Origin: Oncomelania hupensis
Taxonomy: Eukaryota; Mollusca; Gastropoda; Littorinimorpha; Pomatiopsidae
NCBI GenBank assembly: GCA_036898135.1
Contig: CM072519.1
Coordinates: 68,141,340 to 68,205,339 of the forward strand
Direction of reading: 5' to 3'
DNA length: 64,000 nt
Shown: in pieces, positions 1-14,700 of the stretch
Position numbering within the stretch: the first letter of the stretch is position 1
How the letters are laid out: each line of letters starts with the position of its first letter
The notes under the pieces: model-generated
The model's database searches: none
What the model was told of the DNA's origin: nothing
What the model saw: only the letters and a program-made list of their open reading frames with translations
Position numbers and translations under genes: made by a program

Positions 1-439
1 CAGCAGATCTCCTACGAAGAATACAAAGCGTGGAGATGAGATGCTACAGAAGACTTCTGGGCATTTCCTATACCTAGAACATCACCAACAACGAAGTCCG
101 ACAGATCATTACACAAGCCATTGGACAACACGATGACCTGTTCACAGTGGTGAAGAAACAGAAACTCCGATGGTATGGCCACGTCACCAGATCATCAGGC
201 CTTGCAAAGACCATTCTGCAAGGCATAGTGTAAGGAGGTAGAAGAAGAGGGAGACCGAAAAAGAGGTGGGAGGACAACATCCGAGAATGGACTGGTTTGA
301 CACTGAGCGAAGCCATCAACTGACACGGCATCAGGGTTGCTGAGGACAGAGAAAGATGGAGTATGCTGGTTAAACAATCATCTGTGGTGCCCCTATGACC
401 TCCGAGTTATGGGGCAGGATAGAATAGGATAGGATAGGT
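1..439 (+). mobile_element. RTE-like LINE, 3' end (5' cut by window edge)
   Basis: This is the 3' end of a non-LTR retrotransposon lying upstream of the first visible METTL17 exon. It is about 85-90% alike by eye to 29990-30490. In the other copy the frame reads as the C-terminal region of RTE-type reverse transcriptases (a '[15 protein letters not shown]' block, then '[10 protein letters not shown]', then a basic 'RRRGRQ' stretch). Here the frame is broken by stops and indels, so the copy is dead. It ends in a short tandem tail (GATAG/TAGGA repeats, about 417-439), as RTE-clade elements often do. Confidence 0.7.
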
Positions 440-524
440 TTTGAGTTTCATCTTTGTCAAAAAGTGGGATAATTTATTGCAATGTATACATAATTCTATT
501 TTTTTTAACGTATATTTTGTTCAG

Positions 525-3500
525 GTCCGAAGACATGTTGCATCATCTACAACAGATGATGCAGAAGATACCGAAGTTTCAGACTCAAACAGTAAGTCTG
601 CATCAGTACAGCTTGAGCCATGGGTAACTAAAGGTCTTGCGAATGGTTCCTTGAAGTACAAGCAGCATCCTGGCCATCTTTCACTGCCTACTGTCACCCT
701 GCCGCAAAGGCTTATAGAGGCTGCTGGTGTTATCCTTGAGAGTGAGTTTTTCCACTTTTTCAATGTATGATATATCTGTGATAATTTATATGTTGTGACT
801 CTGTATGATGGTTACAGATCACCACAGTAATAAAATTGATTTAGGGGAAAAGCACATATAGTATAAAACACTATTTAACTAGTAAAGCAATAATAATATT
901 TTTATTTATTATCGTGATCGGATTCCATTAAGCATTACATCGCCATAGTACCACTTCTCACTTGATGTTGATAGTTTGTTTATTCATATTTGTCACTGTG
1001 TGTCTTCTTTCTGTGATTTTGAATGGGTGAATGATTGCGGTGTTTTGTTTTAACGATTATTTTGTTTTGAGTGGGCTGATGACACAGTGATGTATGTATT
1101 CATTTATAGCTGTAGCTTTTATCGAGACAAAACACTTGGAGTTGTGATTGTCTCATCGAAGAAAGTGGGACTAGGCAGAATTCTGGACATAATCCTTCCT
1201 GGATGCTGTCCTCCTAGGAATAAGGGGAAAATAGTAAAGATCTTACCTCTCCTTCTCATCAGTCGCTCTTCAATATAACCTTGATGTCTTTATGTTCAGA
1301 CCATGAATGTAATTTCCATAAATATGCAGACGATACTGAACTGTCCAAGAGTTCTCAGCCATCAGACTTTAAGACTGTGCAGTCAGACATTCAAACTTGC
1401 ATCCATGATGTTCTTTCCTGGATGGATAGCAATAAGCTTAAATTGAACACTGAAAAAACTGAAATCATGCCAGTAGGCAAAGCCTCGTGTCTCAGGCAGG
1501 TCGGCAGCGACTCCCTAGTTGTAAATGGCAGCAGCATTCCGTACCAAGACTCCGTGCGCTATCTTGGAGTCAAAATTGACCAAACCTTGTCAATGCAAGA
1601 TCAAATTGGTACTATTTGTCGTGCTACTTTTCTCAAGATGAGGCGCATTGCCTCTATTCGACCGTTTTTAACCGAGTCAGCGTGTGCAGCTCTTGTCAAT
1701 GCTTTTGTGACATCACGGCTTGACTTCTGCAATTCTGTTCTGGTGGGTCTTCCAACTGAACAAATAAATCGCCTTCAACGCGTACAAAACAACGCAGCGC
1801 GTCTTATTTTGAAACGGAAGAAAAGGGATCACACCACTCCCTTACTATGCAAGCTTCACTGGCTGCCGGTGAAGTTTCGCATTCAATTTAAGGTCTGCAT
1901 TTTGGCATTTCGGTTCTTTGAAGGCACACTACCATCCTACCTAGCCAATGCACTTGTAGCCTATAAACCAACTCGGGCACTACGTTCTTCGTCTGAATGT
2001 CTTTTAACAGCGCCACTCCGAAATATGAAAACTTTCGGAGAACGTGCATTTTCTTTTGCTGCGCCTACTCTCTGGAATTCGCTGCCGGCAAACATGAGAG
2101 GCGTATCTGACTTGGCAACATTCAAATCGCAACTGAAAACGTATTTGTTCAAGCTTGCGTTCAAATAATAATAATAATTATTTTTGTTTTAATTTCATTG
2201 TAATATTATGCCATATGTGTTGTAATGACAGGATGTACAATGGATGAATGCGAGTGGGTGCGCAATGAGTCACAATGTGAGATTTGCGCGATATAAGTAC
2301 CATTCATTATTATTATTATTATTATTATGTTCCTACACCCCCAGAATATCCACTGCAAGAATTGTCTCGGAAAGCTGACAAGCTGGCGAACTACTTGTGG
2401 AGCAGACAGCCGCCGGCTACAGACGCACAAGTGACGGCAATGGCTCACCAAGTCCATCAACAGTTGGTTGAGAAGAAAGGTTGGGACTGACTGATTGATG
2501 ACAGAATTGTACATAAATTTATCTAAAACACAAGGGATATTCAAATCATCATACCTCCAATTAAAACTATTGGTTATTATGCCCCAGTCCACCACTGTTT
2601 GTCTGATCACTCTTAGGTCACATAATTCAATGATGTTTTATATCAATTGTTTTACATTTTATTTTCTGTTTTCATTTTTTTTTAAACCCCTTTAGAAAGC
2701 AAAGGGAAGTCAGGAATTGTGGACAAAGATCATCTGTTCCGAACTGTGCGACAGAAAATATACCACTGGCAGCCTGTTTCGTAAGTCAGTTTTATATGTT
2801 AAAAGTTGCTTTAGAATGAAACAAAAATGGTTGTAAGAGAGAGGAGTATGGGAATGAGTGTTTGTGTGTGTACGTGTGTGTGTGTGTGGCGATACATGTA
2901 GAAATGCCGTTATTTTTACACACTCTTTATACTCTACCTACGCTCTTTTGGCGGCCCCGTTATTTTGGCGTCAAAACAGTGTTCTGTTAGGGTTAGGGCT
3001 GTGTTAGGGTTCTAAAGTTAAGGGTTATGGTTAGGTTTAGCTTAAAATAATTTAAAAAAAATTTTAAACTGTCAAAACAACATATGTGGTGTTTTATGAA
3101 CGTCATAACAGCAACGTTTTTACACGGTTGTGTGTGTGTGTATTTATGAGTGTGAGTACACGTGTGTGTACTTGTGTATGTGCATATATGTGTGTGTGTA
3201 TGTGCATGTGTATATTATATATATTTGTGTGTGTATATGTGTGGACTTGTTTACACGTCATTATTTGGACAAACTAGTGAACATATACATACCTTGTTTT
3301 GACAACCCTCGTTTTGCGTCAAACAAATGATCTGTTAGGATTAGGGCTGTGTTAGGATAAATGTAAGGGTTAGGGTTAGCATTAGAACACTTAAAAGTAC
3401 TTAAATAAGGGGACGAACTATGACCCATTGTCAACACAATGTATGTGGCGTTTCATAAAAGTCATGATAATGCCGTGTAAACAAGTTTGTGTGTGTGTAT

Positions 3501-5620
3501 GTGCATGCGTGCATATTATATATGTGTTGCACACATAGAGGAAAAAACTTGACAGTTACCACGTTTGGTGGCTGAAGATTGCTTGGGTGCATCTTGCAGG
3601 GGAATGGGGAGAAAAAGGTTTGATTTTGCAGTGTAACGCGTAGAATGTATTGTATTTTGTAGACAAGATTGGTATTTCCAAACATTGGATGATCATGTAC
3701 TATGTAGAAGGAAGGAACTATATCAATGTACTATGTAGAAGGAAGGAACTATAACAATGTACTATGTAGAAGGAAGGAACTATATCAATGTACTATGTAG
3801 AAGGAACTATAACAATGTACTATGTAGAAGGAAGGAACTATATCAATGTACTATGTAGAAGGAAGGAACTATATCAATGTACTATGTAGAACTTAGAAGG
3901 AAGGAAGGATCTATAACAATGTACTATGTAGAAGGAAGGAACTATATCAATGTACTATGTAGAAGGAAGGAACTATATCAATGTACTATAACAATGTACT
4001 ATGTAGAAGGAAGGAACTATATCAATGTACTATGTAGAAGGAAGGAACTATATCAATGTACTATGTAGAAGGAAGGAACTATAACAATGTACTATGTAGA
4101 AGCAAGGAATGAACTATAACAATGTACTATGTAGAAGAAAGGAACTATAACAATGTACTATGTAGAAGGAAGGGACTACTACGTTTGGGTTGGCTACTTA
4201 TATTGAATCTGTGTGTGTTTGTAGGCATGTGGTGTTAGATGTATGTAGTGTTTTTTTTTTTTGTTTTTTTTTTAAATTATTTTTTTATTATTATTATTTT
4301 TAAAAAATATACACCATGTTTTAGTGTGTTGTACAGTCTCTTATTGTGCGAGTGCTTGCGTGAGAGTATGCGTGTGAGCGCTTTGAGCAGACTTTTTAGT
4401 TTGGAATTGTGCTTTATAAAATAAATTATTATTATTATTATTATTAACAGTAACCAAGTCACATGTATACGAGGGTTGGTTGATAAGTTTTGAAACTTGT
4501 TTAAATAAATACAAGAAGGCTTCATCAATTTGAAAAGAATATTTGTACTCACAAAGCCTCATCATTTGGGACCACTTCAGTGCTGTTCAACATACTCGCC
4601 ACCGATTTCAATGCACTTTTTCATCCAATAAATCCAACGATCAAAACAGTGCCGAAAATCAGTCAACTGGTTCATTTCCATGGCAGAAATGAGGCTATCC
4701 CTGTCTTCAAAATCAATTCCTTTTAGCTCATTCTTAATGGTGGGGAACAGACAAATCTTGTGCCTTCCGTAAGTTTTCAAAAATCGCCTTAGAGAACTTC
4801 ATCCTTCACCAGGACAAAACGCGCGCCTCCTCACAAATCAAAAAGAACAACTGAGTTTCTTGCCAAAACTGGGATTGGTGTCCTTGAACCATCACCTTAT
4901 TCGCCAGATTTGGCATCTTGCGACTTCTGTCAAAACTTGTTTCTTTATTTAGTTTCTTTATGTATTTCTTTATGTTTTCATATTTATTTAAGTATTCATT
5001 TTGAAATTTGATGTGGATAATTTATTACAATCTTTGTATTTTGCAGATATGATGCCTATAAGTCTTTGTTGTACTTGACTGCTCATCTATCTCTGAACTA
5101 CAGTGTCCTTCTTCAGTGCTTCACAGAGGTCAGTTTACATTTCATGACTGTTTTGTTCTATTTTCTAATCGTAGTACAGTGGAACCTCTCTACAACGAGC
5201 TTGAAAATGTTGACAAAAATCGGTCTTTATAGAGGGGGGTCTTTACAGAGGGGTAGAGAGTTTACCTTTCACTACATCTTTTTCTGTTACATGTAATAAA
5301 GAAATAAACTCAACTGTGTATTGTTTACAACACACCACACATACACTCAGTAAAACTGTTTGTGTACTGAATCCAGCACATTGCTGTTTACAACATTCAC
5401 TCGATCTTCCAGAGATAAAAATTTTGTTTTCTTTGTAGACTCCATCATCCCATCACGCTTTCTTTGCTTCTTCTCAGTGCTGCTCTCGTGATGTGAATGA
5501 AGTGAAATGCAAACCCCAAACGAGTAGAATCTAGAATGTGACGTAACAAGATGACGTCAAAAGTACTAAAGATGCAGTCAGACCTTTGTCTCTCTTTCTC
5601 ACTTGCTCTCTCTCTCTCTT

Positions 5621-5653
<33 letters not shown>

Positions 5654-5681
5654 CTCTCGCTCTCTCTTTCTCTCATTTTTT

Positions 5682-5733
<52 letters not shown>

Positions 5734-8700
5734 GCTCCTTTTCTTTCTCTCTCGCTACACGGCCTAGACATCTGTCTGTGCCGCACATGTGATGTGAATC
5801 ACTTGAAATCCACACCCCATACGAGTAGAGACTGGCCGCTTTTGTAACAGGACGATGTCAAAATTACAGAAGGTTAACAGCTGGCGTAAGATCGTAGCCG
5901 GTGTGGTCAGGCAAAGAAGGTCGCTACACAGCCTATCTGTGCTGCACTTGTAATGTGAATCACTTGAAAACACCCCAAGTAGATGCCGGCATGTGATGTA
6001 ACAGGATGACATCAAACTTATAGAAGATTACTTTATCGGCTGGCGTGTCACATATAGGTACCTGTCTGACTGTGCTGAACAAGATCATAGACAGTTTTTA
6101 TTGTGCAGTCATGCCGAGAAAGTCACTATACGGTCTGCAACGATCGGTCGTTAGACGTTAGAGCGAGGTAGTCGCTATACTGATGACAGCAATATAAGAA
6201 AATACATCAGTTAAAATAAAATGGGTCGTTGTGGCGGGGGAGTCGTTATAGAGGGGGGGTCGTTGTGAGAGGTTCCACTGTAGTAGTAATTGTACTAGGA
6301 CTAGTATCAGGAGCAGCAGTAGCTGGGTTACATAGCAATGGTGGATTCAGCCCAGATGCTTGAATCTTGTGTAACTCGAATTCGTTAAAAAGAAAGAGAT
6401 AAAGAAAGAGATTTTTCTTATATAGCGCACTTACAAGCTCAGAGAGCTTCTCAAGGCGCTGGCCCGTAATATCCAGCAATCACAGAACAGTTTGCTGAAG
6501 TCAGGATTCGAACCCACGTCGCCCAGGACGCACTCACACAAGTCGTGCACTCTGACCACTGAGCTATCCCTGCCGCCATTCGTTACCTACGCAACCGGTT
6601 ACTTCAGCAAACAGCATCAACAACTGCATACACAATCTCTTTCCAAAACCACCTCTCAGACAAGTAGAAGCCGTTACTAATATATAGTTTATGAACAAAC
6701 TAGAAAAACACAGAATGTTCCAGAATGACACAATCAGTCCATCAAAATAAAACTGGTCACTGGGGTTATGCACTGTCTTATGTCATAGAACTCTCTATAA
6801 TCATTTGGAAGCTTCAACCAAATAACCATAACATCTTAACAGACAGACCTCTAATAATGGCATAGATCACAGATAAGTAAACACAGTGATTGCGCGCCTC
6901 TAGCCTCAACACAATAACCGCTTGAAATAAAAGTGCGCATCTCAGTCGTAACAAGTAGTAATGTAGGGTCAAAAAGCCTTTCTAATGTTCCTTCCCCGTT
7001 TTCGTATTGTTAACTGACTGGTTCTGTTGAGCCGTGTGATATTTTACAAAATACGAGAGTTTGCTTTTCAAATGCATTTACACTGGAACACTGGTTTTGT
7101 GACAGTGCACAAAGAAACGTCCCAACAAGTCACAAAGACAGCCATTCATACAAATGATCACATTAACGTCCTTTGTTGACAAAACAATATTATAATGTCA
7201 TCTTGTACAACTTCCTTTGAGTTCATTTTCAGATGAGGAAAAGGGATCCAGAATTCAAGCCAAGATCTGTCTATAACCTTGGCTCTGGAACTGGGAGTGC
7301 AATATGGTAGGTGACTTTTGTAGGTTGCAGGTTTGAATCCCACAGGGTTCAAACTTATGCGAATTAAATGCATGACTTTTCAGATCACCGATGGTTTTGT
7401 CCAGTTTCCAAAATCAATCAAAATTTTCAAAATAAAATTTCATTTTGCATTTTGTATCCTAATAGCGATCTCCCTGTGTGTGTGTGTCTATCGTGTGAGA
7501 GTGTATGTTGGAACAGATCGCTGCACTTTGAGCCTGATTGTGGTTTGGGGAACAAGAACGTTATTTTTTGCTTCTTTGTTTGTTTTTGTGGTTTTTTTTA
7601 ACACTTTATTGTCCCTTTTCAATGGGAAATTCTGAGCCGCCTTCTCTGTGGCGAGCCCAAACCCAACCTACGTGATATTAGTTGTTTTAAAAATTTCCTT
7701 GGGGAGCAAACCAGAGTACCCGGAGAAAATCCCTGAGATATTGCCCACACCAGTCGGGAGCCATTGGTTTGTAGTTTGTGGACGAGGCAAGTTAGTCCCA
7801 CCTTAGACCACGCAGCCACAGCGCTTGCTCAACAATGCCCACTTACCTGTTAATCAATTGCCTGTAAAACGCAGGCAGACAATCAATACAGCTTGCAACA
7901 CTGGGTGGGCATAGCACATAAAGTGTCAAAATAAATTATGTTCACCCCAGAACTATTTCATTCCCAATATGTTGTACGATGCTGATTGCCATTGATTGTC
8001 TCCCTTGACCGGACCATCGTTGATACAAAACGTTGGCAATATTATTACATTATTTTTATGATATGATATACATTATTTAAAGGGGAGAAACACTACGTTA
8101 TTTTCAGGAAATGCTACACTATTTCTGTGAAAAAGTAAAATTATTTTTACTAAATAGTTCATTGCTTTCATGGAATACTAAATTGTTTTCATGGGATATT
8201 GCATGGAATATTAAATTAAAATTCTACAGTTTGTATAATCAAACAGGGCAGCCAACAGTGTGTGGGGGTCAGAGGTATATGAGTACTACTGTGTCGACAA
8301 AAGTCAAGACATGAACACAGTTGCCAGATTGCTGCTACAAGGTAGCGTGTTTGTATGTTTATTATTTCATATGTTAATTTATTTATTTATTAATTTATGT
8401 ACGCATTTGTTTATTTATATATTTATTTATTTAGTTAGCTATTTAGTTAGCTATTTATTTATGTTTTACCTTTTCTTGACAGGAAATAAGATATCTGGTT
8501 GGATGCTGGTTATGTTTAAAAGTCAGCTGACAAATTGAGTCATGTTTAATAATAATTATAATAATTTATTTTATGAAGCGTCGTTGCAAAAAAAAGATTA
8601 CTCAATGCTCACTTGACGTGCATTCCCTCATGCAAGAACTTGCAGAATAAGAGACTGTATAATACAATAAAACATCCAGCAGTAAAAACTGTGGATACCA

Positions 8701-11700
8701 AACTATATACATCAAACACATTCACACAAACTAACACGCACAAAAGCAATCCTAACAACAATAAGAGAGTGTAACGTATGAATATTTGGATGGGTGCCTG
8801 GTAATAATAGCTAAGTGAATGCAAATATAATTGACTCCTAGATCAAAATAAATGGTGCGTGCAAGTCTCTACCACACCCACAAATTCACAGATTGTCACT
8901 GACACAGGCAAACACCAACACAAGATAAGCTCCACGCTCTCAATACTTTATATAAATAAACAACATTTTACAGCAGTCTTTCACACCAATCTTTTTACAC
9001 TAATCTTTTTACACCTCATATGTCAAACTCGAACTTGAATAATCGACGGCTGGCAATCGCTTGTCCCGAGCCAAAATAAACACAATAAACGTATTACCTC
9101 TATAACTGAAGGGAGTGTGTGCCCACGAAGGCTAAGCCGAGCTACAGAGTCATGTAGACAGGTAGTTAGATGAACAGTGACGATGTAGACAGGCAGACGG
9201 GCGCGTTCCTGCCCTATCTGTCTGAGGTAGCAATGGTGCCTTGGTCAGGTAGAAGGATTACGGCTGACCGCCGACGTTTCCCAAGTCGCCCTTTCTCCGT
9301 TGTCCGAGACAACGCCGTGTGTCCAGTTGTATGCGGCTAATACCAGCTTCCCGTAGGCAGCTGTAATCTTTACAGCACAATATACCATCCACTTTCAGAG
9401 AGAAATTCCACCGAACCTACACACCCTAAGTTCTCAGTGCTTTCTACCTCTTCAGTATTCACAACAATCCTTTCTGTTTTTTTCTGAATCTTTTTTTTTT
9501 TCCTGTCCTGACACAATGACTCCACATACCCTTACACCTTGGAACACACAAATCAAGTCACTACAATTGTCCTTCCTGCCAGCTATTCATCATTCCATTG
9601 GTCCAACATTTTTATCCAATGAAAATAATAACATGAGATATTCAAAAAAATAACTCACATTCAAAAAATAGAAATATTTATTGAGAACCGGAAAACTCAG
9701 GTTCTCTACATTAGCTTACATTTCACCATTGTTAGTCCACACATTGAACAGCTCTTTGAGCAGTTAAATGGGCAGTATGACTATGAGCTCAATTGCTTAC
9801 TGATATGATTGGGCTGTTTCTGTTTCATTCATCACAGACGGAGACAGCCAGAGAAACCAGAGTATTCCAGGTGTTATCTTCAGGCAGTTTCCACCGTCTT
9901 CAACCACAGTAAGTCACCCCTAGACCTTTCTGTTCTCACTGCCCCATCTGCAACTTTGCTGGGGTAAAGCAAAGTCTACAGAATGCATCAATAACGAGAA
10001 ACACATGAAAAACCAAATTAAAAGAACGTTTATTTGGACAAAACAAAACAAAACTACAAAACAATACAATATGAATTTTTGGAGCTAAGCTCCTTGTCAG
10101 GCAGACAGAGGTCAAAACAATAAAACAAGACTTTCTGACAAAACTCTAAAAATGAATGAAATCATCAAACATTGAATGAAATCATCAAACATTAAATACA
10201 ATTATTGAATGAAATCATGAATCATTGAATAAAATCATCAAACATTGAATAAAATCATGAAACATTGAATGAAATCATCAAACATTGAATACAATGAATA
10301 AAATAAAACATTAAATAAAATTATGAAACATTGAATAAAATTATCAAAAATTGAATACAATCATCAAACATTGAATAAAATCATCACAGATTGAATACAA
10401 TCATCAAACATTGAATAAAATGATTAAACATTTAATAAAATGAATAAAATCATGAAACATTGAATAAAATTATGAAACATTGAATAAAATCATCAAACAT
10501 TGAATGCAATGAATAAAATCATGAAACATAAAATAAAATCATGAAACATTGAATAAAATCATCACACTTTTAATAAAACATCAAATATTGAATAAAATCA
10601 TCAAACATTGGATAAAATCATCAAACATTGAACAAAATCATCAAACATTGAATGAAATTTTTAATTCTATCCGTTTTTCTTTTTTAAAATTCCACACAGA
10701 ATGCATCACACTTATTCATTTATTCTAACGTTCTGCGTCGGAATTCTTTTATGTCACTAAATAACTGCAATTTGTTTGAATCTATCTAGGGTCTCCAGTT
10801 TGTCCATTTTGGACAACTTAACTGAAAATATAACGTTTTGCGTAATTGAATTGTGATTAGTTTTTCTTTGTATTGTTGTTGCTGTTGTCATTCAATGAAA
10901 TATTTGTTTGTCGCTTCCCTTGCTGGCTTTCAGAATCAGTTTGAGATTGTGGTAAGTGCCTACACTCTTTTAGACCACCCGGGACAAAGACCAGACAGAT
11001 TGCAATTGGTGGAAAACCTGTGGCAGATGACCTCAAATTATTTGGTGAGTGTGACCGCATTGTTTCTGAGAAGTGTGCATTTGTTTTCAACTGGTATTGA
11101 AGCCTGTACTGAAATTGTGCAACAATACTGTTAGGGTGTTTATGTATAATCTTTCCATGACAATTATACCCAACTGTCACGATAGTATGCTGGTCAAAAG
11201 TATGATCTTCTTGGGTTGAGCAGCCACAATCAATATGTTGATTCATTTGCTGCTGTAGGTTGTTACTGATTAATAATGAAGTAAATGCATCTACTCATAC
11301 TTTTGTTGTTACAAACCAGATACTCTTGATACAGCATTCCAATGTGTATCCCGTTCGCAGCGACACAGTTCGTAGCTGAAATTTAAAGAATGCGGAAGCT
11401 CTTAACGTTTTCTAATGATTTATTGCAGGTACTTGTGGAGAATGGAACCACTGCAGGCTTTTCCCTGATTAATGAAGCAAGAGACCATTTGTTGAAGGTA
11501 TTCCTTGGCTTTTTAAAATTTCAATTATCTTTTCTTTATTACTGTACGTTATTGTATATTCCGGATTATAGAACACATAAGTATTTAATTAACAATCCCA
11601 AATTGACAAAATAAATTTGAATGAAACATTTTATATAAAAGTTGCAGTGGACTGAAAGCCACATCTCACCTTCTCATGGATTTATAGCATGAACTAAGGT

Positions 11701-14700
11701 CGGGGAAATAATGTTGAAGATGAAAAACTAAACAAGCATGCATACAGTGCACAAGAAATTTTTTTTAACATTCTGTTTGACTGTTTCAGCTGTCACAGTC
11801 GGAGAGAGAGGAGAATGCAGCTGCCCATGTTTTTGCACCAGTAAGTATTATTATGCAGATATATATCATTATTAATTTATGCGGGAGTATGCCAGTTTAT
11901 AAAGCAATGTGTTACTTTAAGAGAAATTTACTTTTAAAACAAAAGACTAGACTGCATTATTAATTGAGAAAGATTATGAGCATTTCGTTAACACTTTATT
12001 TATTTCATTTTATGGTTCGTATATAGAGCTGGCCTATACAAGATGTAAATCAATTCGCCCAAGGCGCCCACTTGCTGATTTGGGCGCATTGTCTGACTCC
12101 CAGTCAACTGAGCACAATCCTGAGTGACTGGGGATGGGGGAGAAGAGACCTAGTGCATGCTGGGTGTATTTGTGTAGCCGGCACTCACTCCTCTAGGATA
12201 TGAGCGTCAGGATCTTTAAAGTCCATGCAATAATGTAACTGTATAAATGAATAGTGTAAAGGTTTACTTATTGGACAGACCTAGATAAGAAAACTGATAG
12301 AGAACTTTGATATCGTCTCAAGGTAAAAACGCTTCCTAAGTCCACCCTTTTAGGCACCAAGTATCTAAAGAGAGCATTGGAAAGCTACCCTATGCCGATA
12401 CTGTGGTGCATGCCACAGTCAAACAATTGGCAAATCTGCACATGCTACAAAGCATGGAAGGTGCGCACCCGGTGAAAGAAAAGGTGACCACTTTGTTCTC
12501 TCTTGAGTTGATCCTGGCGGGTCGATCCCATTGGGTTAGTTTTGTCTTTTGTGTGGCACAACACTGTAAAGAAAACTTTGTATGAGAAAAAAAAAGAGGG
12601 AGCTGCATATGCTTTTGCTGAGTTTGTTCACTCCCATTATTTCTTTTTTAGTGTCCCCACGACAGTCCTTGTCCTAAAGCGGCAAAACTGCAAGCCTGTT
12701 TCTCGCAAGCCAACTACAAGCCACTGCCACAGAATCATGTAAGCATTCTTCTCGATGGTCAAGGTGAAACCAGAATTGTGTGTATGCATGTATGTATGGA
12801 TGCAGAATAATGTCGTGAGTTGCTGTTATTGCTGCGGTCCTGTTTCTCTCAGACAGGACTACTTAACAGTGTCTTACACAGATTTCTTGTCTCCCTATGT
12901 ATGTATCCATGTATGCATTTTCTTGACTGCGCCATAGATGCACACAGTTAGAGGACAGTGGACGCCGTTTTTCCAAATGCTTGTGTAGAGGGATACAAAA
13001 GCGGCTTGCCACTCAAGCGTGTTCTGACTGTCACAGATAAAGGCTTAAATATGTAAAATCACCAATTCATTTAAAAAAACATTATAACTCACAGAAAGAC
13101 AGATTGTTAATGCACTAGTTGTTTTATTAGCTATGACTGATTGATCCATTCGAGAATGGACTAGCTTGACACCGAGTGGAAGCCATAAGAGCTGCTGAAA
13201 AAGATGGAGTAAGCTGGTTAAACCATCCTCTGTGTGCCCCAACGACTTTCTAATTACAAGATAGGATAGGACTGATTGATTGTTAAATTGGCTGATTTGA
13301 TTTTCTTAAAAAAATTTTTTAATTGATTTCAGACGAGATCCAGCAAATGCAGTGTTAAGTACTCATATCTCATCATGAGGAAAGGGCAAAGGACAGGTAA
13401 AACTGTTTTACTGTACTCTAAACTCCTCATACTGTGTTATAGTGTGCTCAGTACTCCTCATTACTCCTCATAGTGTGCTCAGTACTCCTCATAGTGTGCT
13501 CTTAACTCCTCATAGTGTGCTTATAACTCCTTTTAGTATGTTATATTTCATTATCATCATTGGTGTCATCATCCTCATCTTTATCAAAATCATGGTTGTC
13601 ATCATCATTTTTATCATCATCATCATTATAAATTGCTATTATTGTTACTACTACTGCTACAACTATTGTTATTATTATTATTATTGTCAAATCTGTATAG
13701 ATGAAGGCTGGCCAAGGGTGATTCAAGAAACGGTGAATGCGTCCAAACACACGCATTGTCATTTGTGTTGTTCAGATGGTGAGGTGCGACACTTGGTCTT
13801 CACTGCCAAGAAGAATGGAACGTAAGTATCACTAGCTTTATAAATTGCTGTATTATTGGTAGTAGCAGTAGCAGTAGTATTCTACAATGAAGGATCAACA
13901 CTTCATGGTCCTAGTGACTCCATAGGTTCAATTTATTGACTCACATGCATGTAGCATTGCCAGTGGTATAAAGTCACCTCAAAATCATATTATTTTTGGG
14001 GTGGTAAATTTGTGCTGCACAAGAAAAGTCAGAAATAGTCTAAAAACGATGTTTGTTTTTGTTTTTTTAAATGTACTTCAACCTGTCTGTTTCGGAAAAT
14101 GTATTGTTTAAATGTTGTTAATTACACTGAACGTATTTAAATTAGGGGTGTTCGGTTTTACCGGTTTTCCGGTTAAAATCGGTTCGACTTTCTCACGGTT
14201 CGGTAAACCGGTTTGGCCTTAAAAAATCGGAAAACCGCGGTTTTTCTAAGGGACATCACTCGTCCCGTAAAGCACTAGCAAAATGGCAGAAACAGAGAAA
14301 TTCGTAGCGAACACGCGTGGGAAAGCTGACATTTGGAGATTCTTTCTCCTGCGAGAGACAGAAGCAGGAAATGTTGACCATAATACCGGTTACTGTAAAG
14401 AGTGTAAGGCAAGTATTAAACTTGGCGGCGGCATTTCAAATCTGAATGCACACATTCGCCGACACCACCCTTTGCTGCTGCTGAAGCCAGCCAAGCCTGC
14501 GGGCCCTGCACCCAATAGATCTAACCCACAAGTCCTACATGCTAGATCTAGTCCGTGTACCAGCAGCGCTGACGCTGACGTGAGCTTGAGATTCCACCAA
14601 CGGTTTCACAAACTAAAAATTGAAAAGCAAACTCCCAAATCTACCCACAGTGGAGGAGGGAAATAGCCTCTGAGTTAAGTAGCTAGCGACATAAATTCCC

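Noticed and set aside
2990..3040. Telomere or chromosome-fusion remnant
   Set aside because: TTAGGG units are few, degenerate, and part of a repeat present three times.
5531..5847. Ser/Leu-rich and Arg/Glu-rich open frames
   Set aside because: They translate the (CT)n microsatellite in different frames.
6395..6580. True tRNA genes (also 16182, 51400, 29511)
   Set aside because: A and B boxes are present but the acceptor stems do not pair and SINE bodies follow.
13541..13825. Long hydrophobic/Asp-rich ORFs around 13.6 kb
   Set aside because: They come from (TCA)n/(ATT)n simple sequence just before a METTL17 exon.
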